This document shows positions 44,902-54,751 of a stretch of 64,000 nt of DNA, in pieces (within the stretch, counting starts at the first letter, position 1; the number at the start of each line of letters is the position of its first letter). Source of the DNA: CADEDV01 sp964437415 (GTDB lineage Bacteria; Bacteroidota; Bacteroidia; Chitinophagales; Chitinophagaceae). Below the pieces are notes generated by a model. That model was not told where the DNA came from. It saw only the letters and a program-made list of their open reading frames with translations, and searched no databases. The translations under genes were made by a program, and so were the position numbers. The DNA lies in assembly GCA_964437415.1 (NCBI GenBank), contig CAYTGN010000020.1, positions 3,162 through 67,161 on the forward strand, written 5' to 3'.

Positions 44902-45357
44902 ATGACAGGCTTTCTCGGAGAATTCGAGGCCACCTTGGACGCCAAGGGGCGGTTCCTTCTCCCGGCTGGTTTCAGGAAACAACTGCCGGAAGAGGAAACG
45001 GGTCGTTTCGTTATCAACAGGGGATTTGAAAAATGCCTGGCCCTGTATCCGATGAGGACATGGGAGCCGCTCTTTGCAAAAGTGAATGGTCTGAACGAAT
45101 TCAATCCCCGTGAGCGGGAATTCAAAAGGGCCTTTTTAAATGGCGCCACTTATGTGGAGCCTGATACGGCGGGCCGGATATTGGTGCCCCCGAGCCTGAA
45201 AGTGTATGCAGAGTTGCAAAAGGATATTGTGTTGATGGCAACAGGCGATAAGCTGGAAATATGGGATAGCAATAATTACAAACAGTTCTTTGATTCTATT
45301 TCTTCGGATGCATTAAGCGACCTAGGCAGGGATGTGCTTGGAGGAGGCGGTAATTAA
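44902..45357 (+). CDS. mraZ: Transcriptional regulator MraZ
   Basis: 151 residues with two SpoVT/AbrB-like halves: LGEFEATLDAKGRFLLPAGFRKQ (about 4-26) and GATYVEPDTAGRILVPPSLKVYAEL (about 78-102). First gene of the division and cell wall cluster; in other bacteria it represses the cluster through repeats in its own promoter, and such repeats are visible here. ATG start; rsmH follows after 23 bases. Confidence 0.96.
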   Translation: MTGFLGEFEATLDAKGRFLLPAGFRKQLPEEETGRFVINRGFEKCLALYPMRTWEPLFAKVNGLNEFNPREREFKRAFLNGATYVEPDTAGRILVPPSLKVYAELQKDIVLMATGDKLEIWDSNNYKQFFDSISSDALSDLGRDVLGGGGN

Positions 45358-45380
45358 TGATTATTTATCAATAATTATTA

Positions 45381-46298
45381 ATGGACTCAACCCAATATCA
45401 TATCCCGGTTCTGCTAAATGAAACCATCGAAGCCCTGAACATTCAACCAGGCGGCATTTATGTGGACTGCACCTTTGGAGGCGGCGGGCATGCAAAAGCG
45501 ATTTTGGAAAAACTTGGCTCTGACGGTAAACTGATTGCTTTTGACCAGGATGATGATGCGAAAAGAAACCTTCCTGATGACAGTCGTGTGGTCTTTGTGC
45601 CTCACAATTTTCGTCACCTGCAGCGTTTTCTTCGTTTGCACAGGATCGGTGCGGTGGATGGTATCATGGCCGACCTGGGTGTGAGCAGCCACCAGTTTGA
45701 TGAAGCGGAGAGGGGGTTTTCGATCCGGTTTGATGCGGCGCTTGATATGCGGATGGATCAGCGGCAAAAACTGACTGCCTTTGATGTAGTGAACAGCTAC
45801 AGCGAACAACAACTGCATAAGCTATTTGAGCAGTATGGTGAAGTGACGAACGCAAAGACGCTGGCCAAAACTATAGTTCGGGTTCGCAGCAGCACATCTC
45901 TCAGAACCATCGAAGGTTTCAGAAATGCCCTCCGGGAAATAGTAAAAGGAAATCCAAGCAAGTACTTCGCACAGGTTTTCCAGGCTCTGCGTATTGAAGT
46001 GAATGATGAGTTAGGCGCTTTGAAAGAGATGCTGCAACAGGTGCCGGCTTTACTGAAGCCGGGAGGAAGAGTAGCGATCATCACATTTCATTCCCTAGAA
46101 GACAGATTGGTAAAAAACTTTTTTCGTCGCGGCACATTTGATGAGCCGGAAACAAATCCGTTTATCAATGATGAAACGTTGAACGAGCTGAAAGTGGTCA
46201 CAAAAAAACCAATCCTGCCTTCTGAAAAAGAAATGAAGCAGAACCCAAGAGCCCGGAGCGCCAAACTGAGAGTGGCAGAGAAAGTGATGATGGTATGA
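45381..46298 (+). CDS. rsmH: 16S rRNA (cytosine(1402)-N4)-methyltransferase
   Basis: SAM-dependent enzyme that methylates C1402 of 16S rRNA. 305 residues: HIPVLLNETIEAL, SAM loop VDCTFGGGGHAKAIL, GIMADLGVSSHQFDEAERGFSIRFDAALDMRMDQ, and RVAIITFHSLEDRLVKNFFR near the end are all typical. Position directly after mraZ is the standard one. Confidence 0.97.
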   Translation: MDSTQYHIPVLLNETIEALNIQPGGIYVDCTFGGGGHAKAILEKLGSDGKLIAFDQDDDAKRNLPDDSRVVFVPHNFRHLQRFLRLHRIGAVDGIMADLGVSSHQFDEAERGFSIRFDAALDMRMDQRQKLTAFDVVNSYSEQQLHKLFEQYGEVTNAKTLAKTIVRVRSSTSLRTIEGFRNALREIVKGNPSKYFAQVFQALRIEVNDELGALKEMLQQVPALLKPGGRVAIITFHSLEDRLVKNFFRRGTFDEPETNPFINDETLNELKVVTKKPILPSEKEMKQNPRARSAKLRVAEKVMMV

Positions 46299-46437
46299 GG
46301 TATTTTAAAATGAATTTCATAACAGTGCATATATAAGGGTATAAAAAGACGGAAAATCTATATCCTTTGAAATCAACCCTTGCCTGGCAACAGGCAGTTT
46401 ATTCAAAGACAATGAAAAACCAATCCAATTTTCTCTG

Positions 46438-46800
46438 ATGCAGGAACAAGACTTTTCAACAAAAGAACAGGACCTGGCTGCCGGGCGGAAAAAAACCGGC
46501 TGGAAGCGCTGGCTGAATTATCACTCCATCGTAAAGCAGGTTCCGTTCTTTTTGTTCCTCGCATTGCTGGCGGTCATTTATATCTATAATGGCCATCATG
46601 CTGACAAGACCATTCGCAGCATCAGCCGGACAGCTAAAGAAGTGAAGGAACTGCAGTGGGAGTACAAAACCCTGAAAAGCGAGATTATGTTTCGTAGCAA
46701 ACTCAGCGAAGTGGCCAGGGCAGTGGCAGCGTTGGAGTTAAAGGAACTCACCGAATCACCGGTGGTGCTGAAAAGAGAACAGGAAATAACAGATAACTGA
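46438..46800 (+). CDS. ftsL: FtsL-like division protein
   Basis: 120 residues: cytoplasmic 30, one membrane helix (about 36-55, VPFFLFLALLAVIYIYN), then a periplasmic coiled coil (ISRTAKEVKELQWEYKTLKSEIMFRSK). FtsL is poorly conserved in sequence; the call rests on size, topology and place between rsmH and ftsI. It would bind FtsQ (DivIB) and activate FtsW-FtsI at the septum. The gap before it (139 bases) has a small hairpin TGCCTG-GCAA-CAGGCA. Confidence 0.85.
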   Translation: MQEQDFSTKEQDLAAGRKKTGWKRWLNYHSIVKQVPFFLFLALLAVIYIYNGHHADKTIRSISRTAKEVKELQWEYKTLKSEIMFRSKLSEVARAVAALELKELTESPVVLKREQEITDN

Positions 46801-46961
46801 TCGGTACATAATATAATATATAGACAGGAACTGCATTGAGCCCGGCATTACATTGACACGAATAAACAGCGCTGCTGCAACAGGAACAAGAGGGCAGCGA
46901 AAACAACTAACCGCCCTGCCGGTAACCACCCGGAGGGGTAAACGAACACAAGCAAGCGGCA

Positions 46962-49091
46962 TTGGAAGTAAAACGTGACATATTGTGGCGTGTTTACATC
47001 AGTTTTCTTGGCATGGTGGTGCTGAGTTTACTGATAGTAGGTAAAGCTATTTACATCCAGCGTTTCCAGGGAGAACACTGGCGCAGTATGAGCGACAGCC
47101 TCACCCAGCGGATACAGGAACTGGACGCTGACCGCGGAACCATCTACAGTGAGGATGGCCTTATGCTCAGCACTTCTCTTCCCCAGTTTGACATTTACAT
47201 TGATTTTTTGGCCGATGGTCTTCGTGAAAAAAAGGGAAAAGTATTTCATGCCAATATTGACTCATTTGCTTTTTCATTATCCAGATTTTTTGCGGATAAG
47301 TCAACAGCACAGTATAAAAAGGATTTGATGCAGGCATACCGCCAAAGGCGTCGCTACTTCCCACTAAAAAAGAAACTGACGTTTGAACAGTTAAAAGCAT
47401 TCAGGGAGTTTCCGCTGGTGAGATTAGGAAGAAATAAAAGTGGGGTGATCGTGGAAGAGAGCAGCAAGCGCATTGCACCGTTTGGGTTGCTGGCCAACCG
47501 CACTATTGGTTTATCAAGGGAACATATTGCCAGCAACGGAAAAGTGAAGAAACAAAATGTCGGGCTCGAAAAAAGCTATGATACCCTGCTTACCGGTCAG
47601 AAAGGACAACGATTGGTCCGCAACATTGCTGGTGGAGCAGTGCCTGTTGAAGGTTTTCGTATAGAGCCGGAAAACGGCAAAGACATCATCACAACAATTG
47701 ATGTGAATATGCAGGACATCACGGAGAATGCATTGCTGAAAATGATGGAACAAAGTGAAGCGCAATACGGCACCTGCATTGTGATGGAAGTGAAAACAGG
47801 AAAGATCAAAGCCATTGCCAACCTGGGTCGCCGCCCTGACGGCAGTTATTGGGAAGATGATAATTATGCATTGCGGGTGACAGAGCCCGGATCAACGATC
47901 AAACTTGCAACACTGCTTGCAGTGCTGGAAAAAGGATCATCCAAACTGACAGATTTGGTGGAAGTGGGCAATGCAGGCCGGTTGCAGGTAGGACCCCGCA
48001 TGGTGACAGATGCCGAACGTTCACCCAAAGCATTATTGACCGTTAAAGAATGTTTTGCACATAGCTCCAATGTCGGCATGAGCAAGCTGGCTTATAAAGC
48101 TTTTGGAAATAAACCAAAAGAATTCAGGGAATACCTGCACCGCTACCAGTTGGATGTAAAGTCATCGGTTGATCTCACGGATGTGCCTCGGCCGACACTG
48201 GCACCGCTGGATGTAAAGAATGGCGGCCTGATGAATATGATCACTATGAGTTTTGGATATGCCATCAATGTTAGCCCCCTGCACACACTCACCTTATATA
48301 ATGCCATTGCCAATGATGGGAAAATGATGAAACCTTATCTGGTCAATAGTGTGCAAAGCGGAGGTATTGTTATTAACCAGTTTGAACCCACAGTGATTGA
48401 TAGCAGGGTATGCAGTCCCGAAACAGCAAAGGCGGCAAGAGAATCTATGGAGGCGGTGGTAACGGAAGGAACGGCAAAAAGAGTGTTTAAAGATTTTCCT
48501 TTCAAAGTGGCGGGCAAAACCGGGACAGCTCATGTGGCCGACGGCAACATCAAATACAGCCATGGTGTGTACCAGGCTTCGTTTGTCGGTTATTTCCCGG
48601 CAGATAACCCGCAATATTCCTGCATCGTAGTAATAAGAACAAAACCACATGCGGCGCAGCATTATGGCGGACAGTTGGGCGCCCCGGTATTCAAAGAAGT
48701 GGCCACAAAGATCTATGCGATGTATGTGGAGAAGAAAACACCGGTGGTCTATGCTTCTGCCAGGGACAGTTCAGCTTATTTCTATGCAGGCGATGCAGGT
48801 GATATGAAAAAAGTGTTTTCAACAGTTGGAATAAGCTATACTGATTCTGTTCAGCAGGGCAACTGGGCATCTGTATATGCACAGAATTATTCACCGGTGA
48901 TGCAGGCGGCCGTGGTAAAAGAAAATACAATGCCCAATGTGAAAGGGATGGGGTTGAAAGATGCGCTGCATTTACTGGAAAGTATGGGTTTAAAAGTAAC
49001 GGCCCGCGGAAAAGGTAAAGTCGCTGTACAATCAGTGCCGCCTGGAACAATGCTGGCAAAGGGTCTGACGGTATTTCTGGAGCTGAGCTGA
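46962..49091 (+). CDS. ftsI: Division transpeptidase FtsI (PBP3) with PASTA domain
   Basis: Septal peptidoglycan crosslinking enzyme. 709 residues: membrane helix (about 12-32), pedestal domain (about 55-240), transpeptidase with SxxK in EPGSTIKLATLL, SxN in AHSSNVGMS and KTG in VAGKTGTAH, and one C-terminal PASTA domain (about 645-709, MPNVKGMGLKDALHLLESMGLKV). Start is TTG at 46962 (MEVKRDILWRVYISFL); no better in-frame codon is upstream. The 161-base leader is not coding. Confidence 0.96.
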   Translation: MEVKRDILWRVYISFLGMVVLSLLIVGKAIYIQRFQGEHWRSMSDSLTQRIQELDADRGTIYSEDGLMLSTSLPQFDIYIDFLADGLREKKGKVFHANIDSFAFSLSRFFADKSTAQYKKDLMQAYRQRRRYFPLKKKLTFEQLKAFREFPLVRLGRNKSGVIVEESSKRIAPFGLLANRTIGLSREHIASNGKVKKQNVGLEKSYDTLLTGQKGQRLVRNIAGGAVPVEGFRIEPENGKDIITTIDVNMQDITENALLKMMEQSEAQYGTCIVMEVKTGKIKAIANLGRRPDGSYWEDDNYALRVTEPGSTIKLATLLAVLEKGSSKLTDLVEVGNAGRLQVGPRMVTDAERSPKALLTVKECFAHSSNVGMSKLAYKAFGNKPKEFREYLHRYQLDVKSSVDLTDVPRPTLAPLDVKNGGLMNMITMSFGYAINVSPLHTLTLYNAIANDGKMMKPYLVNSVQSGGIVINQFEPTVIDSRVCSPETAKAARESMEAVVTEGTAKRVFKDFPFKVAGKTGTAHVADGNIKYSHGVYQASFVGYFPADNPQYSCIVVIRTKPHAAQHYGGQLGAPVFKEVATKIYAMYVEKKTPVVYASARDSSAYFYAGDAGDMKKVFSTVGISYTDSVQQGNWASVYAQNYSPVMQAAVVKENTMPNVKGMGLKDALHLLESMGLKVTARGKGKVAVQSVPPGTMLAKGLTVFLELS

Positions 49092-49102
49092 TAAAATGAT
49101 AA

Positions 49103-50581
49103 ATGAAAAATTTGTCTGTGGTCTTAAGGGATATATTATATAAGGTAGCCATCCGGTCGGTGGCAGGAGGAACAGACAGGGAGATAAACGATATACAGAT
49201 TGATTCGAGGCGGGTGAAGCAGGGGGCCTTATTTGTGGCAGTAAAGGGTTCGGCATCTGATGGTCATCAGTTCATTGAAAAAGCAATTGAGAAAGGGGCA
49301 ACAGCCATTGTGTGTGAAGAAATACCGGCAGCGTTACAGGATGGAGTTGTGTATGTGCAGGTTGAGAACAGCGCAGCTGCAGCAGGATACATGGCGCATA
49401 ATTTTTTTGGTCAGCCTTCGGAGAGAATGAAAATAGTGGGAGTGACAGGAACGAATGGCAAAACAACGATAGCAACATTGCTATTTAAGCTCTTTACAGC
49501 GTTGGGATATAAATGTGGTTTACTGAGCACTGTTGACAATCACATTGGTGATACGATAGTGCCTGCCACGCATACCACACCGGATGCAGTTAGTCTGAAT
49601 GAACTGCTGAAGCAAATGGCCGATGAAGGATGCAGCCATGTTTTCATGGAGGCCAGCTCACATGCCATTCAGCAGCATCGCATCACGGGAATAAGGTTTG
49701 CAGGAGGCATTTTCAGCAATATCACTCATGATCACCTGGACTATCACAAAACATTTGATGAATATATCCGGGTGAAGAAAGCCTTCTTTGATGCGTTGCC
49801 GGCAGATGCTTTTGCCATCAGCAATGCAGATGATAAGCGGGGAGAGGTGATGCTGCAAAATACAAATGCAGGAAGGTATTTGTATAGCCTGAAAACGATG
49901 GCTGATTTTAAAGGAAAGATCCTGGAGAACAGTCTCACAGGTCTGATCATGACGGTGAATGAACAGGAAGTGCATTTCAGGCTGATCGGTGAATTCAATG
50001 CCTATAATCTTCTTGCAGTGTATGGAACGGCTATTTGCATGGGAGAAGATAAACATGAAGTGCTGCGTTGCCTGAGTGTATTGACCGGTGCAGAAGGAAG
50101 ATTTGATTATATGGTGTCGGCAAAGGACAAAGTGATTGCGATAGTGGATTATGCCCACACACCGGATGCTCTTTTAAATGTTTTGGCAACGATCAAAAAG
50201 CTGAAGAAAGGATTTGAATCGGTGATCACTGTGGTGGGTTGTGGCGGCGACAGGGACAAGACCAAAAGACCCGTGATGGCAGCAGCGGCCTGCGAACATA
50301 GTGATAAGACCATTTTCACCAGTGATAACCCGAGAAGTGAGGACCCGGTGCAGATCATAAAGGATATGGAAGAAGGATTGCCGGTGGCGTATAAAAGAAA
50401 GTATATCTCGATTGCAGACAGGAAAGAAGCGATAAAGACGGCGATCAGCCTGGCAAAACCGGAAGACATTGTACTGATAGCAGGCAAAGGACATGAGAAA
50501 TACCAGGAGATAAAAGGAGTGAAACATCACTTCGACGATAAGGAAGTAGTGAGAGAGATGTTTGAGATGTTAGATAAATAA
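49103..50581 (+). CDS. murE: UDP-MurNAc-tripeptide synthetase (meso-DAP adding)
   Basis: Adds the third residue to UDP-MurNAc-L-Ala-D-Glu. 492 residues; ATP loop VTGTNGKTTIATLLF, the carbamylated-Lys region and a C-terminal domain with GCGGDRDKTKRPVMA. The DNPR motif in TSDNPRSEDP is the marker of meso-diaminopimelate specificity. Start is 11 bases after ftsI's stop. Confidence 0.97.
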   Translation: MKNLSVVLRDILYKVAIRSVAGGTDREINDIQIDSRRVKQGALFVAVKGSASDGHQFIEKAIEKGATAIVCEEIPAALQDGVVYVQVENSAAAAGYMAHNFFGQPSERMKIVGVTGTNGKTTIATLLFKLFTALGYKCGLLSTVDNHIGDTIVPATHTTPDAVSLNELLKQMADEGCSHVFMEASSHAIQQHRITGIRFAGGIFSNITHDHLDYHKTFDEYIRVKKAFFDALPADAFAISNADDKRGEVMLQNTNAGRYLYSLKTMADFKGKILENSLTGLIMTVNEQEVHFRLIGEFNAYNLLAVYGTAICMGEDKHEVLRCLSVLTGAEGRFDYMVSAKDKVIAIVDYAHTPDALLNVLATIKKLKKGFESVITVVGCGGDRDKTKRPVMAAAACEHSDKTIFTSDNPRSEDPVQIIKDMEEGLPVAYKRKYISIADRKEAIKTAISLAKPEDIVLIAGKGHEKYQEIKGVKHHFDDKEVVREMFEMLDK

Positions 50582-50612
50582 AAAGAACAGAGAAGCAAAC
50601 CAGAAACCAGTA

Positions 50613-51890
50613 ATGCTGTATCATCTATTTGATTGGTTTAAGCAGCAGGAAATCAGTTTTCCCGGCAGCAACCTGATGAACTTCATCACGGTGAGGGTAT
50701 TGCTGGCTGTATTGTTGTCTTTGCTTATCACCACGGTGTATGGGAAAAGGCTGATTAGACTACTTCAGAAAAAACAGGTGGGTGAAACCGTGAGAGACCT
50801 GGGACTGGCCGGTGAGCAGAGTAAAAAAGGTACACCGACCATGGGCGGGCTGATCATTATCGCCGGAATCATCATTCCTACATTGCTCTTTGCAAGACTG
50901 GATACGGTTTACATCATCCTGATGCTGGTGGCTACGGTGTGGTTGGGTATAATTGGTTTTGTAGATGATTACCTGAAACTGCGGGCTAAAAAAATAGCGC
51001 AGCAACAGGGAGTGACCTATAAGAAGGGAGATAAAGACGGGCTGGCTGGCTGGTTCAAAATATTCGGGCAGGTTGGTTTGGGAATAACGGTAGGACTGGT
51101 GCTCTATTTTAACAGCAGTGTGCATATCTGGAGAGAATACCAGGGTGTTCCAAAATCAGGCGATTCAACAATAAGAACAGTAGTGGTGAATGGTAACGTT
51201 AAAAATTTCGCTGTAACCAAAGAACCTATCACCACAATACCATTTGTAAAGAACCATGAGTTCAATTACACCAAATTGTTGCCGGGAGCGTGGAGAGAGT
51301 ATTCATGGATACTGTATATACTGATCGTGATATTTATCATCACGGCAGTATCGAACGGGGCCAATATCACAGATGGATTGGATGGACTGGCGGCGGGGAG
51401 TTCCGCTTTGATTGGGGTCTGTCTCGGCATATTTGCTTATGCCAGTGGCAACTTCTTCTTTGCCGACTATCTCAATATCATGTATATCCCCAACCTTGGC
51501 GAATTGTCCATTTTCATTGCGGCGATGGTCGGGGCCTGTATTGGTTTTCTCTGGTATAATTCATATCCCGCCCAGGTGTTTATGGGAGATACAGGTAGTC
51601 TCACATTGGGAGGCATCATTGCAGCGCTGGCGATCATTGTTCACAAGGAATTACTGATCCCGATATTCTGTGGTGTGTTCTTCGTGGAGCTGGTGAGTGT
51701 GATGATGCAGGTCACTTATTTCAAATACACGAAAAAGAAATATGGAGTGGGAAGACGGATCTTTTTAATGAGCCCTTTGCACCACCATTACCAGAAGAAA
51801 GGATTGCATGAAGCAAAGATCGTGACGAGATTCTGGATTGTGACAGTGCTGTGTGTGTTACTGAGTATTGCAACGTTGAAAATGAGATAA
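50613..51890 (+). CDS. mraY: Phospho-MurNAc-pentapeptide transferase
   Basis: Makes lipid I from UDP-MurNAc-pentapeptide and undecaprenyl phosphate. 425 residues, about 65 longer than the E. coli enzyme because of an insertion (about 170-225, HIWREYQGVPKSGDSTIRTV onward) between membrane helices. Ten hydrophobic helices; catalytic motifs GFVDDYLKLR, NITDGLDGLAAG and HHHYQKKG present. murF, which would supply its substrate, is not in this cluster. Start 31 bases after murE. Confidence 0.97.
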   Translation: MLYHLFDWFKQQEISFPGSNLMNFITVRVLLAVLLSLLITTVYGKRLIRLLQKKQVGETVRDLGLAGEQSKKGTPTMGGLIIIAGIIIPTLLFARLDTVYIILMLVATVWLGIIGFVDDYLKLRAKKIAQQQGVTYKKGDKDGLAGWFKIFGQVGLGITVGLVLYFNSSVHIWREYQGVPKSGDSTIRTVVVNGNVKNFAVTKEPITTIPFVKNHEFNYTKLLPGAWREYSWILYILIVIFIITAVSNGANITDGLDGLAAGSSALIGVCLGIFAYASGNFFFADYLNIMYIPNLGELSIFIAAMVGACIGFLWYNSYPAQVFMGDTGSLTLGGIIAALAIIVHKELLIPIFCGVFFVELVSVMMQVTYFKYTKKKYGVGRRIFLMSPLHHHYQKKGLHEAKIVTRFWIVTVLCVLLSIATLKMR

Positions 51891-52033
51891 GGTCGTGAAA
51901 CGTGAGGCGTGAACGGGGAGGTTGTTATAGGGAGCAGTTTTTTTTGGATAACGTATCACGACCCCCGAAATAATTACTGAAAAACCCATGATTCTGATCC
52001 AAACCCGTTGAAACTCCTGTTCTGATCCAAACC
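51891..52033. repeat. Inverted and direct repeats in the mraY-murD gap
   Basis: GGTCGTGA (51891-51898) is the reverse complement of TCACGACC (51956-51963), the first arm starting one base after the mraY stop and running into CGTGA-rich sequence (CGTGAAACGTGAGGCGTGA). A 14-base direct repeat TTCTGATCCAAACC follows at 51992-52005 and 52020-52033, giving a 28-base period. The 224-base gap is the longest in the otherwise tight cluster and may hold a promoter for murD-ftsZ. Confidence 0.6.
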
Positions 52034-52114
52034 GTATTGTGGTGCAGTATTTAGAAAACTAATGCTTGTGAAAAACCCAATTCCGTACAATGCCCTGTGA
52101 AGTGCAAATGAGGC

Positions 52115-53455
52115 ATGAGCAAAAGAATGGTCATACTGGGAGGTGGTGAAAGTGGCGTTGGCGCTGCTTTACTGGCGAAGCAAAAGAGGTATGATGTATT
52201 TCTTTCAGACGGAAGTTCTTTGAAGGAATCGTATCGTAACGAGTTGCAAAATGCAGGGGTGGAGTTTGAAGAAGAAAGACATAGTGAGGAAAAAATCCTG
52301 TCAGCTGATGAAGTGGTGAAAAGCCCGGGCATCCCGGAAAAAAATGAGCTGGTGAAAAAGATAAGAGCAAAAAGCATTGCGATTATCAGTGAGGTTGAAT
52401 TGGCTTATCGCTTCAGGGGTGACAGCAGGATCATTGCCATCACCGGTAGCAACGGCAAAACAACCACCACGGCGCTTACTTATCATATCTGCAAGGAAGC
52501 GGGCCTGGATGTAGCGTTGGTGGGAAACATTGGTTATTCATTTGCCCGGCAGGTGGCGGAGAACCCTAAGCCGTTGTATGTAGCCGAGATCAGCAGCTTC
52601 CAGTTGGATGATATTAATACATTCAGACCGGATGTGGCTATACTTACCAATATCACAGAAGATCATTTAGACCGTTACGATTACAATTTCGAAAATTATA
52701 TCCGTAGCAAATTCCGTATCACTATGAACCAGCAGCCTGATGACTATTTCATCTTCTGCATGGATGATGAAGTAACTATGAAATACATAAACAAATTCAA
52801 TATTCAATCCAAACAACTGCCAATAAGTATGAAAAGAGAACTACCGAACGGAGCTTTTATTAAAGACGGGGACATGTACATCAGAACAGGACAGGATTTT
52901 ACCTCAATGAGTGTATTTGATTTCGCTTTGAAAGGGAAGCATAACCAGTATAACACGATGGCAGCATGTGTGGCGGCAACAATGATGGATATCCGCAAAG
53001 AAAAGATCAGGGATGCGGTGCAGAATTTCCAGAGCCTGGAGCACCGGATGGAACATGTGGCCACGATCCGCGGTGTGGAGTTTATCAATGACAGCAAAGC
53101 CACCAATGTAAATTCCACCTGGTATGCATTGGAAAGCATGACCAAGCCCACCATTCTCGTTTTGGGCGGAGTGGATAAGGGCAATGATTATTCATTGATC
53201 GAAGACCTGGTGAAGGAAAAAGTAAAAGCCATCATTTGTCTCGGCACCGATAACCGGAAAATTCACGAGGCATTTGGCAACATAGTTAGCCCTATTGTAA
53301 ACACCGGCAGCGCCCTGGAAGCCGTACATGCTGCCTTTCATTTTGCATCAAAAGGAGATGTGGTGCTGCTGAGCCCTGCCTGCGCCAGTTTTGATCTCTT
53401 TAAAAACTATGAGGACAGGGGTAACCAGTTTAAAAAAGCAGTGAAAGAGTTGTGA
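52115..53455 (+). CDS. murD: UDP-MurNAc-L-alanine:D-glutamate ligase
   Basis: Adds D-glutamate to UDP-MurNAc-L-Ala. 446 residues: N-terminal Rossmann lobe MVILGGGESGVGAALLAK, ATP loop ITGSNGKTTTTAL (about residue 112), NITEDHLDRYDYNFENYI, FINDSKATNVNSTWYALES and C-terminal LLSPACASFDLFKNYEDRGNQFK. Preceded by a repeat-bearing gap; ftsW follows after 21 bases. Confidence 0.97.
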   Translation: MSKRMVILGGGESGVGAALLAKQKRYDVFLSDGSSLKESYRNELQNAGVEFEEERHSEEKILSADEVVKSPGIPEKNELVKKIRAKSIAIISEVELAYRFRGDSRIIAITGSNGKTTTTALTYHICKEAGLDVALVGNIGYSFARQVAENPKPLYVAEISSFQLDDINTFRPDVAILTNITEDHLDRYDYNFENYIRSKFRITMNQQPDDYFIFCMDDEVTMKYINKFNIQSKQLPISMKRELPNGAFIKDGDMYIRTGQDFTSMSVFDFALKGKHNQYNTMAACVAATMMDIRKEKIRDAVQNFQSLEHRMEHVATIRGVEFINDSKATNVNSTWYALESMTKPTILVLGGVDKGNDYSLIEDLVKEKVKAIICLGTDNRKIHEAFGNIVSPIVNTGSALEAVHAAFHFASKGDVVLLSPACASFDLFKNYEDRGNQFKKAVKEL

Positions 53456-53476
53456 TGAGCAAAATATTTTGAAGAC

Positions 53477-54742
53477 ATGAGTTATGTACAAAACATAGAA
53501 ACAAGTCCGGCGCCGCCCTTAAAAGGATGGGGCCAAAACTTTGTTCACAAAACTAAAGGCGATAAGGTCATCTGGGCACTGGTGGTGTTGCTGACCCTGT
53601 TTTCCCTGCTTGCAGTGTACAGTGCAACCGGATCACTGGCGTATAAAAACTATAAAGGCAATACTGAGATTTATCTTTTTAAACAGATTGTTTTTATCAC
53701 CGTAGGTTTTTTGGTCATCTATTTTGCACACCTGGTGAATTATACTGTGTATTCAAGAGTGGCGAAGATCGCCTTTCTGCTTTCTATCCCGCTGCTGGCC
53801 TACACCCTGTTCTTCGGTGTGAAAATGAATGAAGGAAGCCGCTGGATACGTTTACCCATCATCAACATGACGATGCAGACATCAGATCTTGCAAAACTGG
53901 CTTTGTTCATGTATCTCGCCAGGCTGATGAGCAAAAAGCAGGATGTGATCAAGGATTTCAAAAAAGGTTTTTTACCCGTGATGATACCTGTGGGTATCAC
54001 TTGCCTGCTGATAGCGCCGGCCAATCTTTCTACTGCATTATTGCTCGGCGCCAGTTGCCTGATGTTGTTATTTATTGGGAGGGCAAGAACAAAACATATC
54101 CTGGCAACCGTCGGCATCGCCTGCATACCGATAGTCTTTTTGGTAGCTGCTGCAGTTGTCAGGCATAACACCGGGTCGGAAGAAGCCGTTGTGGTAAAAC
54201 CAACCGCTTCCGGACTCACCAGCCGGGTGAATACCTGGATCAACCGGGTGGAGAGTTTCATTTATGGAAGCAAGGCGGCTGATAATGATGAAATGTACCA
54301 GGTGAACCAGGCAAAGATCGCTATTGCCAAAGGAGGTGTTCTTGGTCTCGGACCCGGCAACAGCACCACGAGAGATTATTTGCCGCAGGCTTATAACGAT
54401 TTTATCTATGCGATCATTATTGAAGAATATGGACTGGCAGGTGGTGTATTCCTTGTGTTCATCTATCTCGTTTTCCTGTACAGGTGCATACGGATATTTA
54501 AAAGATGTCCTTATGCATTCGGGGCATTCCTTGCTTTAGGACTGAGCTTCACATTAGCGATACAGGCAATTGCAAATATGGCAGTAACTGTGAATTTATT
54601 TCCGGTAACGGGAGTAACGCTACCGTTGGTGAGCATGGGAGGAACAAGTTTCATATTTACCTGCTTAGCGATAGGAATTATTTTAAGTGTAGCGAGAAAC
54701 GTGGAGCAGTCAGAAGGAAAAACGCAACCTGACGTGGCATAA
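53477..54742 (+). CDS. ftsW: SEDS peptidoglycan polymerase FtsW
   Basis: Septal glycan polymerase acting with FtsI. 421 residues with ten membrane helices; SEDS motifs NEGSRWIRLPI, VNQAKIAIAKGGVLGLGPGNST and PLVSMGGTSFIFTCLAIG are visible. The extracytoplasmic loop includes RVNTWINRVESFIYG. The N-terminal 20 residues carry SPAPPLKGWGQ, translated from a C-run/G-run segment like the repeats elsewhere, in the cytoplasmic tail where extra residues may be tolerated. Start ATG 53477. Confidence 0.96.
   Translation: MSYVQNIETSPAPPLKGWGQNFVHKTKGDKVIWALVVLLTLFSLLAVYSATGSLAYKNYKGNTEIYLFKQIVFITVGFLVIYFAHLVNYTVYSRVAKIAFLLSIPLLAYTLFFGVKMNEGSRWIRLPIINMTMQTSDLAKLALFMYLARLMSKKQDVIKDFKKGFLPVMIPVGITCLLIAPANLSTALLLGASCLMLLFIGRARTKHILATVGIACIPIVFLVAAAVVRHNTGSEEAVVVKPTASGLTSRVNTWINRVESFIYGSKAADNDEMYQVNQAKIAIAKGGVLGLGPGNSTTRDYLPQAYNDFIYAIIIEEYGLAGGVFLVFIYLVFLYRCIRIFKRCPYAFGAFLALGLSFTLAIQAIANMAVTVNLFPVTGVTLPLVSMGGTSFIFTCLAIGIILSVARNVEQSEGKTQPDVA
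53513..53534. repeat. Probable C-run/G-run repeat read in frame at the start of ftsW
   Basis: CCGCCCTTAA AAGGATGGGGCC, with CCCTT facing AAGG and a second GGGG, follows the shape of the repeats before atpC and murC. It codes for PAPPLKGWG of FtsW. The pairing is weaker than in the other copies. Confidence 0.4.
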
Positions 54743-54751
54743 ATAACTGAG

